Notes under the pieces: generated by a model
Database searches by the model: none
Told to the model about the DNA's origin: nothing
The model's input: only the letters and a program-made list of their open reading frames with translations
In this document: piece after piece, positions 47,726 through 58,429 of the stretch
Layout: every line of letters begins with the position of its first letter
How positions within the stretch are numbered: the stretch's first letter is position 1
NCBI GenBank assembly: GCA_963978905.1
Contig: OZ022257.1
Location: 56,314,873-56,378,872, forward strand
Source: Trichostrongylus colubriformis
Lineage: Eukaryota > Nematoda > Chromadorea > Rhabditida > Trichostrongylidae
DNA length: 64,000 nucleotides
Reading direction: 5' to 3'
Made by a program: the position numbers and the translations under genes

Positions 47726-47750
47726 GTTTCGACCTTCTCGTCTTCTTCAG
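47726..47750 (-). ncRNA. Hammerhead-ribozyme-like motif in left terminal repeat
   Basis: Inverse of the motif at 50,802-50,826: on the minus strand CTGAAGA, then a short GAC/GTC stem, then GAAAC. See the right copy for the fold. Confidence 0.65.
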
Positions 47751-47998
47751 AGGCCTGAAGATGTCTCGAAGCTCTTGATTTGCAAAATATCCGAACAAGC
47801 GCCTCCTCCCCTCTAGCGTTTCCGGCGTCGTTTCGAGATCGGTCTCGGACAACCCGGTAATGAAACAACAAACTCACCCAAGATTCCACCAGCGGAGCAG
47901 CAGCTCGCGCCTCAATCACATGTGTCAGTAAGGGCGAATGAGTCTTACTTGACTCGATGTTCCTTATACGGCAGAAACTACAGCCGCGCACGTCGCCT

Positions 47999-49969
47999 TT
48001 ACCGTAACTCGCACTGTGATACGAAAGGCAAGAGTTCATTGCTAATAGAAAGACACTCGTTCCGGTTATTCATTCGTGGCTTTCTTGTGGAAATCCAGAA
48101 TGACTCTAACACTTTACGTGACGAAACTTCCGTCTCGCACGCCAAAATAGAGCACATAACATCAAAGTCATTCCCGTTATGCTCCTCAACTTTATGCTTG
48201 CCAAGTGGGGTGGTTATAACACCACGTCTTTTCCCAGCTAGATGTTCTTTGATGCGTATAGCCAGTACCCTTCCCGTTTCTCCAATATATGTGCTATTAC
48301 AGGTCCTACATTGAAGCTCATAAATAACACAAGCCCTGTCACAATCTCCTGGCTTCCCGTAAGGACAAGTAATGCAATTTGGAGTTAGGCATTGCTTATC
48401 GTACAGTCTGTTGCGAACAAGTTGTCGTTTGATGTTGTCATTAGGGATATTCACTAATACAACATCATTTTGTAACTGTGCTCGAACAATACTGCGGTTT
48501 ATTTCTGCGCTAACCCTGTCGGAGATAAACGGAATGCATAAAGGTAGTTTCCCTTGGCGTGGCGTTTGTCGTCGTTGGCCAGCATATGACGCTCTCTGGT
48601 GCGATGGTACCGCATAGCCGTTTCTAGCAGCAATGCACAAGGCTAAACGTTTTGATTCCTGCCGTTCCTCACCACCAGTGCACATACTAGTTGCTGTTGC
48701 GAACATGTTCTTAATGACCGCACGTTTCACAGCAGCAGGATGAGCTGACGTCGCATGAATCAAGATATTTTTACAGCTCGGCTTGCGGTACCATTTTACC
48801 CTGGCAATGCCACCAGACAACTTGACCTGCGTATTGAGATATGGTAGCCACCCATGTTTTGGTACTTCCCGTGTAAGCCTAATGTACTGCGACTGCTCAT
48901 TCAATAGGCGGAAACACTCGTCCATTTCGGATTGTGTTGATGTTACTATGAAGCAGTCGTCGATATATCTGCAGTACAACAGAGGTAAGCAACCAAGTAC
49001 TGGTTGTTCTATTCTGCTCATAAAGCAGATCGCAAGTACAGGTGCTAGTCGCTGACCCATGGCCAAACCCCTAATCTGAGAGTAATACAACCCTGACCAT
49101 TTGAAGATGTTACAACGTAAACAAGCCCCAACTAGAGTCATTATGTGCGCTTTATCCAAACCAAAAGTCGCAATCTCATTAACATGCCTATCCAACATTT
49201 CAGATAAGGCCTGCAGAGCTTGTTCATTTTGTACGTTTGTATAAAGCGAGGCAACATCAAATGACTCCATCACACAAGTAGATCCGAAGTTCGAATTGTG
49301 CAAACGTTGGAGGAATTGATTCGTGTTGGTCAAATGGGCGGGGATTTTGGCCAATAATTGGCTGACTATTGTATTAAGGTACCATGATATACGATCGGTA
49401 GGTCCACCAACACAACTTATGATAGGTCGTATTTTATAGGTGTCTGGTGACATCGACGACATCTCGTTTGGAGCCAGCTTGTGGGTCTTGATAAGACTAT
49501 AAAAAACAGGACAACTAGGGTTGTCAAGTTTAAGCCTCGCCAAGAACTTTCGATCTATTCCAGCAGATGTTCCAACCGTCATCCACACCTGATTGAGAAA
49601 TCTGCTTTGCGTGATGAAATCCTTAAAAGTGACGCGTCGGTATATGGATGAATCCTGCAAGTGGAGCTCGGTTATCTCACGGTCTAGTGACTGTGGTAGA
49701 ACCACAAACTCCCCACCTTTATCACTAACCGAAATGCGTATTGTACCGTTAGATCTTAACTCACGCAATTCTCTGAATCCCTGCCATTGCTCGCTGGTCA
49801 AGTTGTTATTGCGAAGCCGTCTATATCTATCAAGTGTAGCTAGCACACCCGATGTCAATATCCTGAACTTCACATCTACCTCGAGCACCGGCTCAGGTTC
49901 TTTATAAACTGTGCGTGGGAATGGTGCGTTTGGTAACGACATTCGATTAGAGACAAAAGTGGCTTGCAT
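47999..49969 (-). CDS. Penelope-like protein: reverse transcriptase plus GIY-YIG endonuclease
   Basis: An uninterrupted 656-codon frame. The N-terminal part has the Penelope-type motif SDKGGEFVVLP (about residue 80), where other families read DKGG. RT palm motifs follow, with the catalytic YIDDCFIV in the middle of the protein. The C-terminal 150 residues carry a Cys cluster (C-x4-C-x2-C then C-x6-C and C-x2-C) leading into TYIGETGRVLAIRIKEHL, the GIY-YIG nuclease core with its Arg and His. Further on are KVLESFWI (catalytic Glu) and NRNECLS (conserved Asn). Full Penelope proteins are usually nearer 750-850 residues, and this frame abuts the inverted copy within 20 bp of its first Met, so the N-terminus is probably truncated. 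The enzyme primes reverse transcription of its RNA at a nicked target. Confidence 0.9.
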   Translation of the reverse strand: MQATFVSNRMSLPNAPFPRTVYKEPEPVLEVDVKFRILTSGVLATLDRYRRLRNNNLTSEQWQGFRELRELRSNGTIRISVSDKGGEFVVLPQSLDREITELHLQDSSIYRRVTFKDFITQSRFLNQVWMTVGTSAGIDRKFLARLKLDNPSCPVFYSLIKTHKLAPNEMSSMSPDTYKIRPIISCVGGPTDRISWYLNTIVSQLLAKIPAHLTNTNQFLQRLHNSNFGSTCVMESFDVASLYTNVQNEQALQALSEMLDRHVNEIATFGLDKAHIMTLVGACLRCNIFKWSGLYYSQIRGLAMGQRLAPVLAICFMSRIEQPVLGCLPLLYCRYIDDCFIVTSTQSEMDECFRLLNEQSQYIRLTREVPKHGWLPYLNTQVKLSGGIARVKWYRKPSCKNILIHATSAHPAAVKRAVIKNMFATATSMCTGGEERQESKRLALCIAARNGYAVPSHQRASYAGQRRQTPRQGKLPLCIPFISDRVSAEINRSIVRAQLQNDVVLVNIPNDNIKRQLVRNRLYDKQCLTPNCITCPYGKPGDCDRACVIYELQCRTCNSTYIGETGRVLAIRIKEHLAGKRRGVITTPLGKHKVEEHNGNDFDVMCSILACETEVSSRKVLESFWISTRKPRMNNRNECLSISNELLPFVSQCELR

Positions 49970-50097
49970 GTCGTTCTCTAGGTCGAAACGTTAGGCCAAT
50001 AAAGGTTCCACAACTATCTCCGTTTATCTCCGACAGGGTTAGCGCAGAAATAAACCGCAGTATTGTTCGAGCACAGTTACAAAATGATGTTGTATTA

Positions 50098-50553
50098 GTG
50101 AATATCCCTAATGACAACATCAAACGACAACTTGTTCGCAACAGACTGTACGATAAGCAATGCCTAACTCCAAATTGCATTACTTGTCCTTACGGGAAGC
50201 CAGGAGATTGTGACAGGGCTTGTGTTATTTATGAGCTTCAATGTAGGACCTGTAATAGCACATATATTGGAGAAACGGGAAGGGTACTGGCTATACGCAT
50301 CAAAGAACATCTAGCTGGGAAAAGACGTGGTGTTATAACCACCCCACTTGGCAAGCATAAAGTTGAGGAGCATAACGGGAATGACTTTGATGTTATGTGC
50401 TCTATTTTGGCGTGCGAGACGGAAGTTTCGTCACGTAAAGTGTTAGAGTCATTCTGGATTTCCACAAGAAAGCCACGAATGAATAACCGGAACGAGTGTC
50501 TTTCTATTAGCAATGAACTCTTGCCTTTCGTATCACAGTGCGAGTTACGGTAA
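50098..50553 (+). CDS. GIY-YIG domain fragment in the inverted Penelope copy
   Basis: The plus-strand 151-codon frame repeats the C-terminal residues of the minus-strand protein (Cys cluster, YIGETGR, RIKEH, LESFWI, NRNEC) with no visible change. It lacks the reverse transcriptase. Near-identity of the two copies shows that they arose in one event or very recently. It is not expected to be expressed as a working enzyme. Confidence 0.8.
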   Translation: MNIPNDNIKRQLVRNRLYDKQCLTPNCITCPYGKPGDCDRACVIYELQCRTCNSTYIGETGRVLAIRIKEHLAGKRRGVITTPLGKHKVEEHNGNDFDVMCSILACETEVSSRKVLESFWISTRKPRMNNRNECLSISNELLPFVSQCELR

Positions 50554-50801
50554 AGGCGACGTGCGCGGCTGTAGTTTCTGCCGTATAAGGAACATCGAGT
50601 CAAGTAAGACTCATTCGCCCTTACTGACACATGTGATTGAGGCGCGAGCTGCTGCTCCGCTGGTGGAATCTTGGGTGAGTTTGTTGTTTCATTACCGGGT
50701 TGTCCGAGACCGATCTCGAAACGACGCCGGAAACGCTAGAGGGGAGGAGGCGCTTGTTCGGATATTTTGCAAATCAAGAGCTTCGAGACATCTTCAGGCC
50801 T

Positions 50802-50826
50802 CTGAAGAAGACGAGAAGGTCGAAAC
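50802..50826 (+). ncRNA. Hammerhead-ribozyme-like motif in right terminal repeat
   Basis: The core reads CTGAAGA (CUGANGA), stem II GAC-GAGAAG-GTC, GAAAC, then GTT. Flanking GGCCT (50798-50802) can pair with AGGCC (50830-50834) to form stem I. Stem III would be only two pairs (AC/GU) with the GUU cleavage triplet. Such minimal-stem-III hammerheads in pLTRs are a known trait of Penelope-like elements. A truncated copy (GTCGAAACGTTAGGCC) also lies at 49,983-49,998. Confidence 0.7.
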
Positions 50827-51818
50827 GTTAGGCCAATAAAGGTTCCACAACTAACCTCGTGTTGGCATACAAAAGAAAAACAATCGACAGCTATGCCGAG
50901 GTTTCAACAAGGGAGAACATGGGAACTGTTTAGAGAAATTTTCAACCTGGACACCCTTCATCTCCTTTTTTGCAGACGCTATATGTTTCCGCTTTGGGGC
51001 ATGAAAGCCGAACTCGGAAGACGTTATTCCCTAAGCCACTTTCAAACAAAACAACAACACGGAATGTAGTGAATAGTTCAAGAAAATTAACGACAGCACA
51101 TATTCACAACACATCAAAAATCGTAAATAATCAAAATAGAATCGTGATCAAAACAATTCTGAGACTTTCACTGCCGATCAGCGCCACAGGAATTGGAGAC
51201 GCAATCGAATACAATGGGGAAAGTAGTTCACGAGCTTAGTCCTTGCTCTTAATCCTAATGAAGTATCTTTAATAAAGAAAGGCAAACGACGAATCTACAT
51301 GCCTGCGCGAAAATCAATGCTGGTGGGTCAAACTGAGTCTGGAGAGGGGTTCGAATGGCAAGAAGTTTCCCCTCTTATGAAATAGCAAACACGTCAACTA
51401 AAAAACAATGCGAAACGGGATTCACTACGAATGAACTACATGATTTGAAAATGAAAACAACACATAATAGGGTTTGTCCACTTCACCAGAACGGATTTGG
51501 GAGGTTCATAGAAGCTCTAAGGAGCTCTACCTTTTCGTGCCCCAATTCAAATGCGCGCCCCAGAGATGACCAGAGTTACTGCGGGAATCAATTACCGGCC
51601 TCCAAAATCCGTCTTGTTTGAAAGTCTAGATGGCTTGGGGATCGCTGCATAGTATTTATGTAGTTTTGAATTCGATTGCATCGATCGGTAGCCATATGTT
51701 CTTCTACTGAGCATTTGATCCCAACATGCTTGTGGTGGTTGATCCACATGTATCGATGCTTATCATTTTTTGTAAACATGCAACACTATTCGGAGTTTCA
51801 CATATTTTAGCGGTCAAA

Positions 51819-52270
51819 CCACTATTGTTGCTGGTAGCGCATAAGAAAATGGATCACTTGTTTCGCTATTGCAAATCGAGATCGTATTTTGATCATCCAT
51901 ATAGATCGCAGTATCACAAGACGTGCACCATTATTTGGAAGGCTACGCAATCTAGCGCTGGACAAATCGGCAACTGATATCAGAACGTGAACGAAATATG
52001 TTCACCCAGTGACACTGAGCATCAAACGCTCTTATTATAGCGGCCACTATTGTTGCTGGTAGCGCACATAAGAAAATGGATCACTTGTTTCGCTATTGCA
52101 AATCGAGATCGTATTTTGATCATCCATATAGATCGCAGTATCACAAGACGTGCACCATTATTTGGAAGGCTACGCAATCTAGCGCTGGACAAATCGGCAA
52201 CTGATATCAGAACGTGAACGAAATATGTTCACCCAGTGACACTGAGCATCAAACGCTCTTATTATAGCGG
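51819..52270 (+). repeat. Recent 225-bp tandem duplication (unit 2)
   Basis: 51,819-52,043 and 52,044-52,270 are nearly identical (the second has two extra bases in 'gcgcacataag'). Unit 1 has a single copy at about 26,207-26,433. It lies in the right arm of the inverted element. Confidence 0.85.
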
Positions 52271-53096
52271 CCAATAGTAGTGGTTATCGGAGTACCGGAT
52301 TTTATCCCCATTCATTTCTAGTAGCTCATATGAGCCTCTATAAGCCGCTATCCGATCGATAAGTCACCATTGAAGTCCCTATGTCGTGCAATACCTAAGA
52401 ACGTGAACATTCCACTGTCAGCCGGAAAAAAGAGACGGGCTTTGTGACAATTTCTTCCCGACGGTCCTTATCAATTTCATCGAACGTTATCAGCTTGCAT
52501 CTTCCACGATTGATGCCGCCAATCCTTCCTACTAAATATCTGTGAGTGTAGGTGTTCTAAAGTTAGTCCGAAAAGGGAAACGGATTCATGGTTATTTGCA
52601 TATTGATGCTCCTTTTTGAAACAAGAATGTTATCAGTTTGGAACACCCACCATCAACGTCCCTGTCCCAGCACTTAGAAGTATCACAACCCTAGTATCAA
52701 CGAGAGAAGCAAAACGAATTTGATGACACTCTACTTTTGAGACTCCTTATCAGCTGCTATCACTTTCGGGCCACCACCGCTAAGGTCCCCTTATCACCTC
52801 CTAAATCACTTGTAAAATTCAAAGTTCCACCCTTGCTGCGACGCGAGATGTGAATTTCCTGCTCAACAGGCACACACACCAGCAGACACTTTTAGCCGAT
52901 TATATAAAGTTGGACCACTAGAAACAACCAAGACATGCAGGCCACCCTGCTGAGAGCGCGTTCATACTTTGCGCCATAGGCGGCAGGGCGAAAATGCGTG
53001 CCTGTGTTTCCGCCTGTGCCATCTTGTCTCGTAACACTGACTAAAATCTTTCGAGCATTGCTTAGACCTATTCACAGATGATAGAAACGAATTTAT

Positions 53097-53876
53097 TTAT
53101 TTCGCAATAGTATTCGCGTTCGAGCCTTTCAAGACGAAGTCTGTAACATCATTCGTCCATTTATCTTGTGCCGTCTTTGGCATCCTACCCCACTCTTCAT
53201 TCAACCTGAAAGCGAAAGAGTATTATTGTGAGAAAATGAAGTTTTTTCTCACATTAATCATGGAAAAAGTCGACTTACAGGTTCATTGCCTGTGACTTGT
53301 TAATCATGCCATATCCCAATCGCTGGAGGGTACTGGCAAGCTAAAGCAGAAAGGTTCTGTCTATTTTTGTTTCATCACATATAAATAAAAGCTTATTCGT
53401 GGGCTATCCCTGGAAGGAGAACCCAAATGGAGTTCTTGATCATATTCTTCCCGAAAATCTCTCAAGCTCACAGTTGAGGCGAATTGTTTCTCCTCGTCTA
53501 CACTATCGGGGCTATCGAAAAATTTCTTCTTGAAATCGTTCCACTGGACATTATTATCGTACCAAAGCTGACAATTAGTCACATTAAGCAACGTTTTTAC
53601 GCATCCGGTTCGCTATTGCTATACTTACCTTGGTATTCTTTCCTTGAGAATGCTTGTGCTGCAATTCGTTGACATTGAGCCCGAATATCATGAGCGAGAA
53701 CGCGTCCAGTTGAGTGTCTGCAATACAGGAAACAGAACCAGCTAACCGTGAACCTCTAAGAAACATGGTTACAGACTTTCTTCTGATGACAAACCTTGTT
53801 TAATAAGCTTTTCTGGTTTGTTGGCTTTAGCCTGTGCAAGGATGCACAGGAAAGCAATCAGCTTAATGACGAACAT
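53097..53876 (-). CDS. Small secreted protein, unknown family (unit 2)
   Basis: Second intact copy of the five-exon gene; every exon is shifted by exactly 25,840: 53795-53876, 53629-53717, 53472-53567, 53279-53340 and 53097-53205. The 145-codon frame and all GT-AG junctions are kept (exon 3 donor GTGAGC instead of GTAAGC). The only amino-acid changes I see are two neighbouring ones near residues 25-26 (Val-Thr to Ile-Lys), at the start of the mature protein, plus one silent change in the signal peptide. Two co-oriented intact copies could raise the dose of an exported protein. Confidence 0.8.
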
Positions 53877-56645
53877 GTCGGCACAAATGATGCACACCGC
53901 AGCTGAGCCCTTTTGTACGGTTCCTTATCTTTAGCACTGCTATCCACATCACCCCTTATTCAGTTTGGTTGTGATGAGAAGCCCGGTCGTGTTGAATGAT
54001 TTACTAGGACGTGCACTTCTTGGTTGTTTGCTACATTTGCGGACGGCTTCCGTGGAAGGCGCCATGCATTTAAAGCACGTGTTGGGTTTATCACAGTAGC
54101 AATGCTACGCTTCGGGACTGCATCAGCATTGCTGTTACCATTTGTTTTGATGCTTTCCAAAGAGGGGGGGGGGGGGGGACAATTCATAGAAGGCGCTGAT
54201 TCTGGACACGATTCTTCTCACATAATGAATCTGGGAACATGTTCGTGATAGCATAATCATGTGTAGACTTGTCAATGTTTAACGTTTAACAAGAATGACC
54301 CTTCAGTGATGCATAGAGGTGTTCAGAATACTGCAGAATGTCCCCCCTCCCCTGCTAATTTTCCTCTCTTCTCCAGTGGAATCAATCAAAACTTCTTTTT
54401 TGCATGAATGCAATATTGAAAAGAGCCGTGAGTTGATGATGCTATTATGCAATCACATATACTGTTTCCTCATTGGTCTGCTTTTCGGATAATATCGCAG
54501 CGTCATGACCTAGATTACAAGCTGAGGAGAAAGTTGTTCAAATTTACTGTTTTTCATGGTGAAATCAAAAGCAGTAATAGGGGAAATTCGGGCGAAACGT
54601 GATAGTTGCAGTGATTATGAGATTCGATGTGCTTGGTAATACGACGGTGAAGAAAAGACGGAAGGAAGCGGTCAAAAACCCAAAAAATAAGACCCCTTAC
54701 CACCGTTGATTCTCGACGCGCACGACTTTCCGTCAAGAGATGGGTAGTCCGGACGAGTTTTCCACTGGCATTTGTCAATTCAGAAACACAAAGGGACGTT
54801 CGATACGACAAGATCTATTTTGTGGAGTGACTTCAGGCTAGAACTGAAAAAGGCCGCGATATCTTCATCCCTATCGCATCTCGTTGGCCACTCTCACCGC
54901 AGCCAGTCAGCAATAACTTCACTTAGAGGCGGGGTCTGTCATCCGGAGGCGTTGGCTGCTACCCGCGACACCGTTTCTAAAGCTATATAGCGCGCTTTTC
55001 AACGAGGATTTCTCCATAACTAAGCATCTCAGGCCCCCAAAATTCATGTGAGTGACTTCTTTTAGGGCTTTCTTAAAAACCACATAACCCCTAATGATGT
55101 CTTTGAATTTGAAATTGTAATTATTGTTGAGTGACATTTTGATCTTGATTATTCTATTTTTCCAAGAAACTTCAGAATGAGACATATGTAGATCGATGGA
55201 GTCCGAGAACCAAAATTGCAAAATACTGCTCCAAAACAAATTAGGAGGGGTGAAGTTTCGCTTGCAGTGATTCATCGGCAAGGTACTTTGCTAGTATAAC
55301 GTATAACCCACCAAAGGGGCTAACCATATGTGCAGCAACGCTTAACGTCGCTCAGTGCTAGCAGCGCTCTTACTCTAAAGCTGGTGAACAGTGGGTTTGT
55401 TCACTCCATTAGACACTTTTATGAGTCACATCAAAGCGCCCGGCCAATGAGTCATAATAAGCAAAATTTATCCCTTCTAACACCCTAAAGAACGGCATTT
55501 TAAGATTTTGATTCTCATATTTGTAATCAGTACTCGAAACTTATCAGTCTACTAAGGTCTCATTCCAAAATTTTATGGTAAGTTGAAGGAACAATTCACG
55601 ATAATATGAGAATTTCGATTTATCCGCGAGTAGATAGGCCCTTCCATAACGGCAAAGCGTGAGCCATCATCGCGGCGCGAGGGTGAGTGCTTAACGCCCG
55701 GAGAACGTGTAAATAAGATGGCGGCTACCGTTTCAAGATGGCCCACACCATCTATGATTCAACCAGCGGGTAAGGCAGTGTTCATAGTTCACGATTCAGG
55801 CGATCACGCGATTCAGGCGGAAGGAAAAAGATACATATTGATTGGGTGATTCAGGCGATCACGCGATCGCGTAGATCGCGCGATCGCCTGAATCGTGAAC
55901 TCCGAACAATGCCTAAGGGATGGCTTTCAAGTGAATGAGACGCATGGTATCGACTGCGTCAAGAAATGATGGGGGAAACTCTCATTGTAAAACAACCTTG
56001 TCGGTTGATATTACCACATTGGGACTTATCCAAATGCTTGCTTTTGAGCTGCAAACTCGTCGAAGCCAACGGTCAAAAACGTTTTTGTTTCAAGGCTTTT
56101 TAAAGACTTCTGTGTTTTATCTTCACACTTATGTTCTTCAGCACTCTCAAAGTCTTTATGTAGCGCGATGAGACAGGACAATTATCACGAACTGTGCCTT
56201 TAAGCTGACATGTCTCACCAGAGCTCATAATAACAGTATCTAACCTACAAATGTATCCTATGTTGAGAAGACACACACACACACAAAATATTGGACATAT
56301 TGGCGATTCACTGTTAACTTGTTGACGACCGCGCCGTTTACAATTGTCTGGCGTGTGGGACCGCGCGCTTTTTTCTTACGTTTCTCACTTTTATCTCAAT
56401 ATGCTTCTTTAGCTTTTTAGAGGTACAATCTCAGCATTATTTGTGTATTGATTGGTTTAATGTGAGCTCAAAAAGTGCGCTCAGTACCAATTACCCGCTC
56501 ATTTATTCATACCAGGTGAGCTTCGCAATCTAATCGCGTTACGGGGTATCGGTGCAAAGCGGGCTGTGGGCAAAATGATGTAAATAGAAGTTGCACAGCA
56601 ATGTGGTTTGGCGAAAATCTATGAATTATAACAAATCTATAGAAG
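53877..56645. other. Non-coding or unassigned stretch (unit 2)
   Basis: Copy of 28,037-30,790. It includes a 15-base poly-G run at 54,164-54,178 and the open but unassigned minus frame 54,919-55,281. No gene is supportable. Confidence 0.35.
55771..55916. mobile_element. 140-bp PIF/Harbinger MITE (unit 2)
   Basis: The element is 55774-55913 with TAA at 55771-55773 and 55914-55916. It is the copy of 29,927-30,066 and was inherited with the duplication. Confidence 0.85.
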
Positions 56646-56958
56646 AATCCATACTCTCCAGACATTGCCCCTTCTGAATATCAGCTTTCCCATCGTCTGA
56701 AATACTTCCTCGTCAAGAGAAAATTCGTTGATCATGACTCGTTTGCAAAGGCAATCGCTAACTTCTTCGACTCTCAGAAGCAGAGTTCTGGGAGGAGGCA
56801 ATCACCTATGAGGTGAGTTATGAGGTATCTGTGAGATGGCAGAGTGTTGTCGATAACAGTGGTGGGTACGTTGTTGCCTAGTTATTGTTTGTTGGAAGAA
56901 AAAATAATAAACAGTGATAATCAAAGAAAATCCTACAAGACTTTTGGGACAACCTAAG
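56646..56958 (+). pseudogene. Mariner-type transposase C-terminal remnant (unit 2)
   Basis: Copy of 30,795-31,109 with the same Glu in place of the third catalytic Asp and the same right terminus GACTTTTGGGACAACCTAA. It is truncated and frameshifted like its twin. Confidence 0.7.
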
Positions 56959-57115
56959 ATATATATATAAGCCTTGTTTAAGAAGAGCGTTGTGAAACAT
57001 ACAGAATAAAAAGTGGCGGGAATATCTCACGAAAAAAGCAATAAATCGTATCGAAACCAAAATGTCAACAGTAGAAATATGAATTATTATGCAGGTGATT
57101 TTTTATATCAGGTCG

Positions 57116-58429
57116 GCAACTAAGTGTTGCGGATTTCACTCGCAGATGGCTTTGGTTGAATATTTAGCTTTACTGGCGTAGGCCAAATGTTAGACACATA
57201 TTGTTATCTAATAGTAGGCAATCCTGTAATCAGTCATTGAAGAAAGCTCCTTGATCGATTGCATTATTTTCGTTTGGCGTGTGCTGAAAAATGTAGAATC
57301 AAAACATTCATTTTCGTCATGTATTGTTTCATTGTTTCCTCAAAGTGAAAAACGCATCACATGCTCTCAAAAAGTTATGTGCTGTTTATGGTGCTGAGCC
57401 TTAAAAGATCGGCAGAGCCAAAATTAGTTTGCCTAATTTCGTTCTTTGATTTTTCTCTCAATCGGCAGAGCCAAAATTAATTTGCCTGATTTCGTTCTGG
57501 TGATTTTTCTCTCAAAGATGAGAAACGCTCTGGTCGTCCAGTTGGAATTGATAACGACCCAATCAAGGCAATACTTGATTCGGATCGTCACAGTATAACA
57601 CGCGAGATTGCAGAGAAGCTACAGGTATCACATACATGTATTGAAAAGCATTTACTAGAAACTTAGGTACGTGTCAAAACTGGACATATGGGTGAAACGC
57701 ATTTAATGCAACGCATTGACATCTGCGATTTGCTAAGGAAACGTGATGAAAATGATCCACTTCTGAAACGAATGATCGCTGGCGATGAAATATGGGTCGT
57801 TATAAATAATGTCCAACGAAAAAGATCGTGCAGCCGCCCAGGTGAACCAGCTCAAAGAAGAGCAAAATCTGATATTCATCAAAAAGTTTTGTTGTCAGTT
57901 TGGTGGGATTACAAAGGAATTGTCTACTTTGAACTCCTACCATCCAACTAAACGATCAATTCTGATGTCTACATTGCTCGATTAGCAAAATTAAGCAATG
58001 CAGTTCAAGAAGAGCGACCCGAATTAATTAAACGAAAAAGTATTGTATTCCATCATGACAATGCAAGGCCACACACATCTTTGGCCACTCGGCAAAAATT
58101 ATTGGAGCTTGGTTGGGATGTTTTGCCACATTCACCATATAGTCCTGACCTTGCACCGCCGGATTACTTTTTGTTTCGATCATTGCAAAACTCTTTGAGT
58201 GGTAAAAATTTCAGTAGTGATGATGAGGTCAAATCGTACCTGACTCAGTTTTTTACTGATAAAAACCAGAAGTTTTATGAACGCGGAATTATGATGCTAC
58301 CTGAAAGATGGCAAAAGGTCATTGATAAAAATGGGCAATACATTACAGAGTAAAGTTATTTAGCTCTATGAAAAAAAGGTCTTTGATTTTCTAACAAAAA
58401 TCCGCAATTAATTAGTTGCCAACCTAATA
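57116..58429 (+). mobile_element. Cecropia-type mariner, decayed (unit 2)
   Basis: The element is 57118-58427 (1,310 bp). The first bases have mutated from TTAGG to TCAGG. It shares with unit 1 the 54-bp tandem duplication and the in-frame stops, but not the 39-bp duplication, so that one is younger than the array. Readable pieces include MGETHLMQRIDICDLLRKRD (57,688 on), GDEIW and the D34D C-terminal frame 58,081-58,353. A 34-bp direct repeat (AAATTCCACAAAGAT...) lies just outside at about 58,450-58,515. Confidence 0.9.

Larger units (their letters stand above)
47657..50935 (-). mobile_element. Penelope-like retroelement with inverted partial copy
   Basis: The insertion spans 47668-50924 between 11-bp direct repeats ACTGTTTAGAG (47657-47667, 50925-50935). 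Unit 1 has a single ACTGTTTAGAG at the empty site 25322-25332. The left 2.3 kb is a minus-strand copy with the RT/GIY-YIG frame. The right 0.87 kb (about 50,020-50,885) is a plus-strand copy of the 3' part, nearly identical to 47,668-48,533 inverted. Between them (49,981-50,015) lies the 3' piece of a terminal repeat. Inverted, truncated dimers with pLTR ends are characteristic of Penelope-like elements. The right end has about 40 bp beyond the shared arm. Confidence 0.9.
45546..52914. mobile_element. Large inverted Helitron-ended element, interrupted (unit 2)
   Basis: Copy of 23,218-27,074 with the same termini (TCCTACATTATATAATCGGC on the left; on the other strand TCCAACTTTATATAATCGGC on the right). 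It is split by the Penelope-like element at 47,668-50,924 and lengthened by the 225-bp tandem duplication at 52,044. Its arms and inner tandem repeats are otherwise as in unit 1. Confidence 0.65.
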
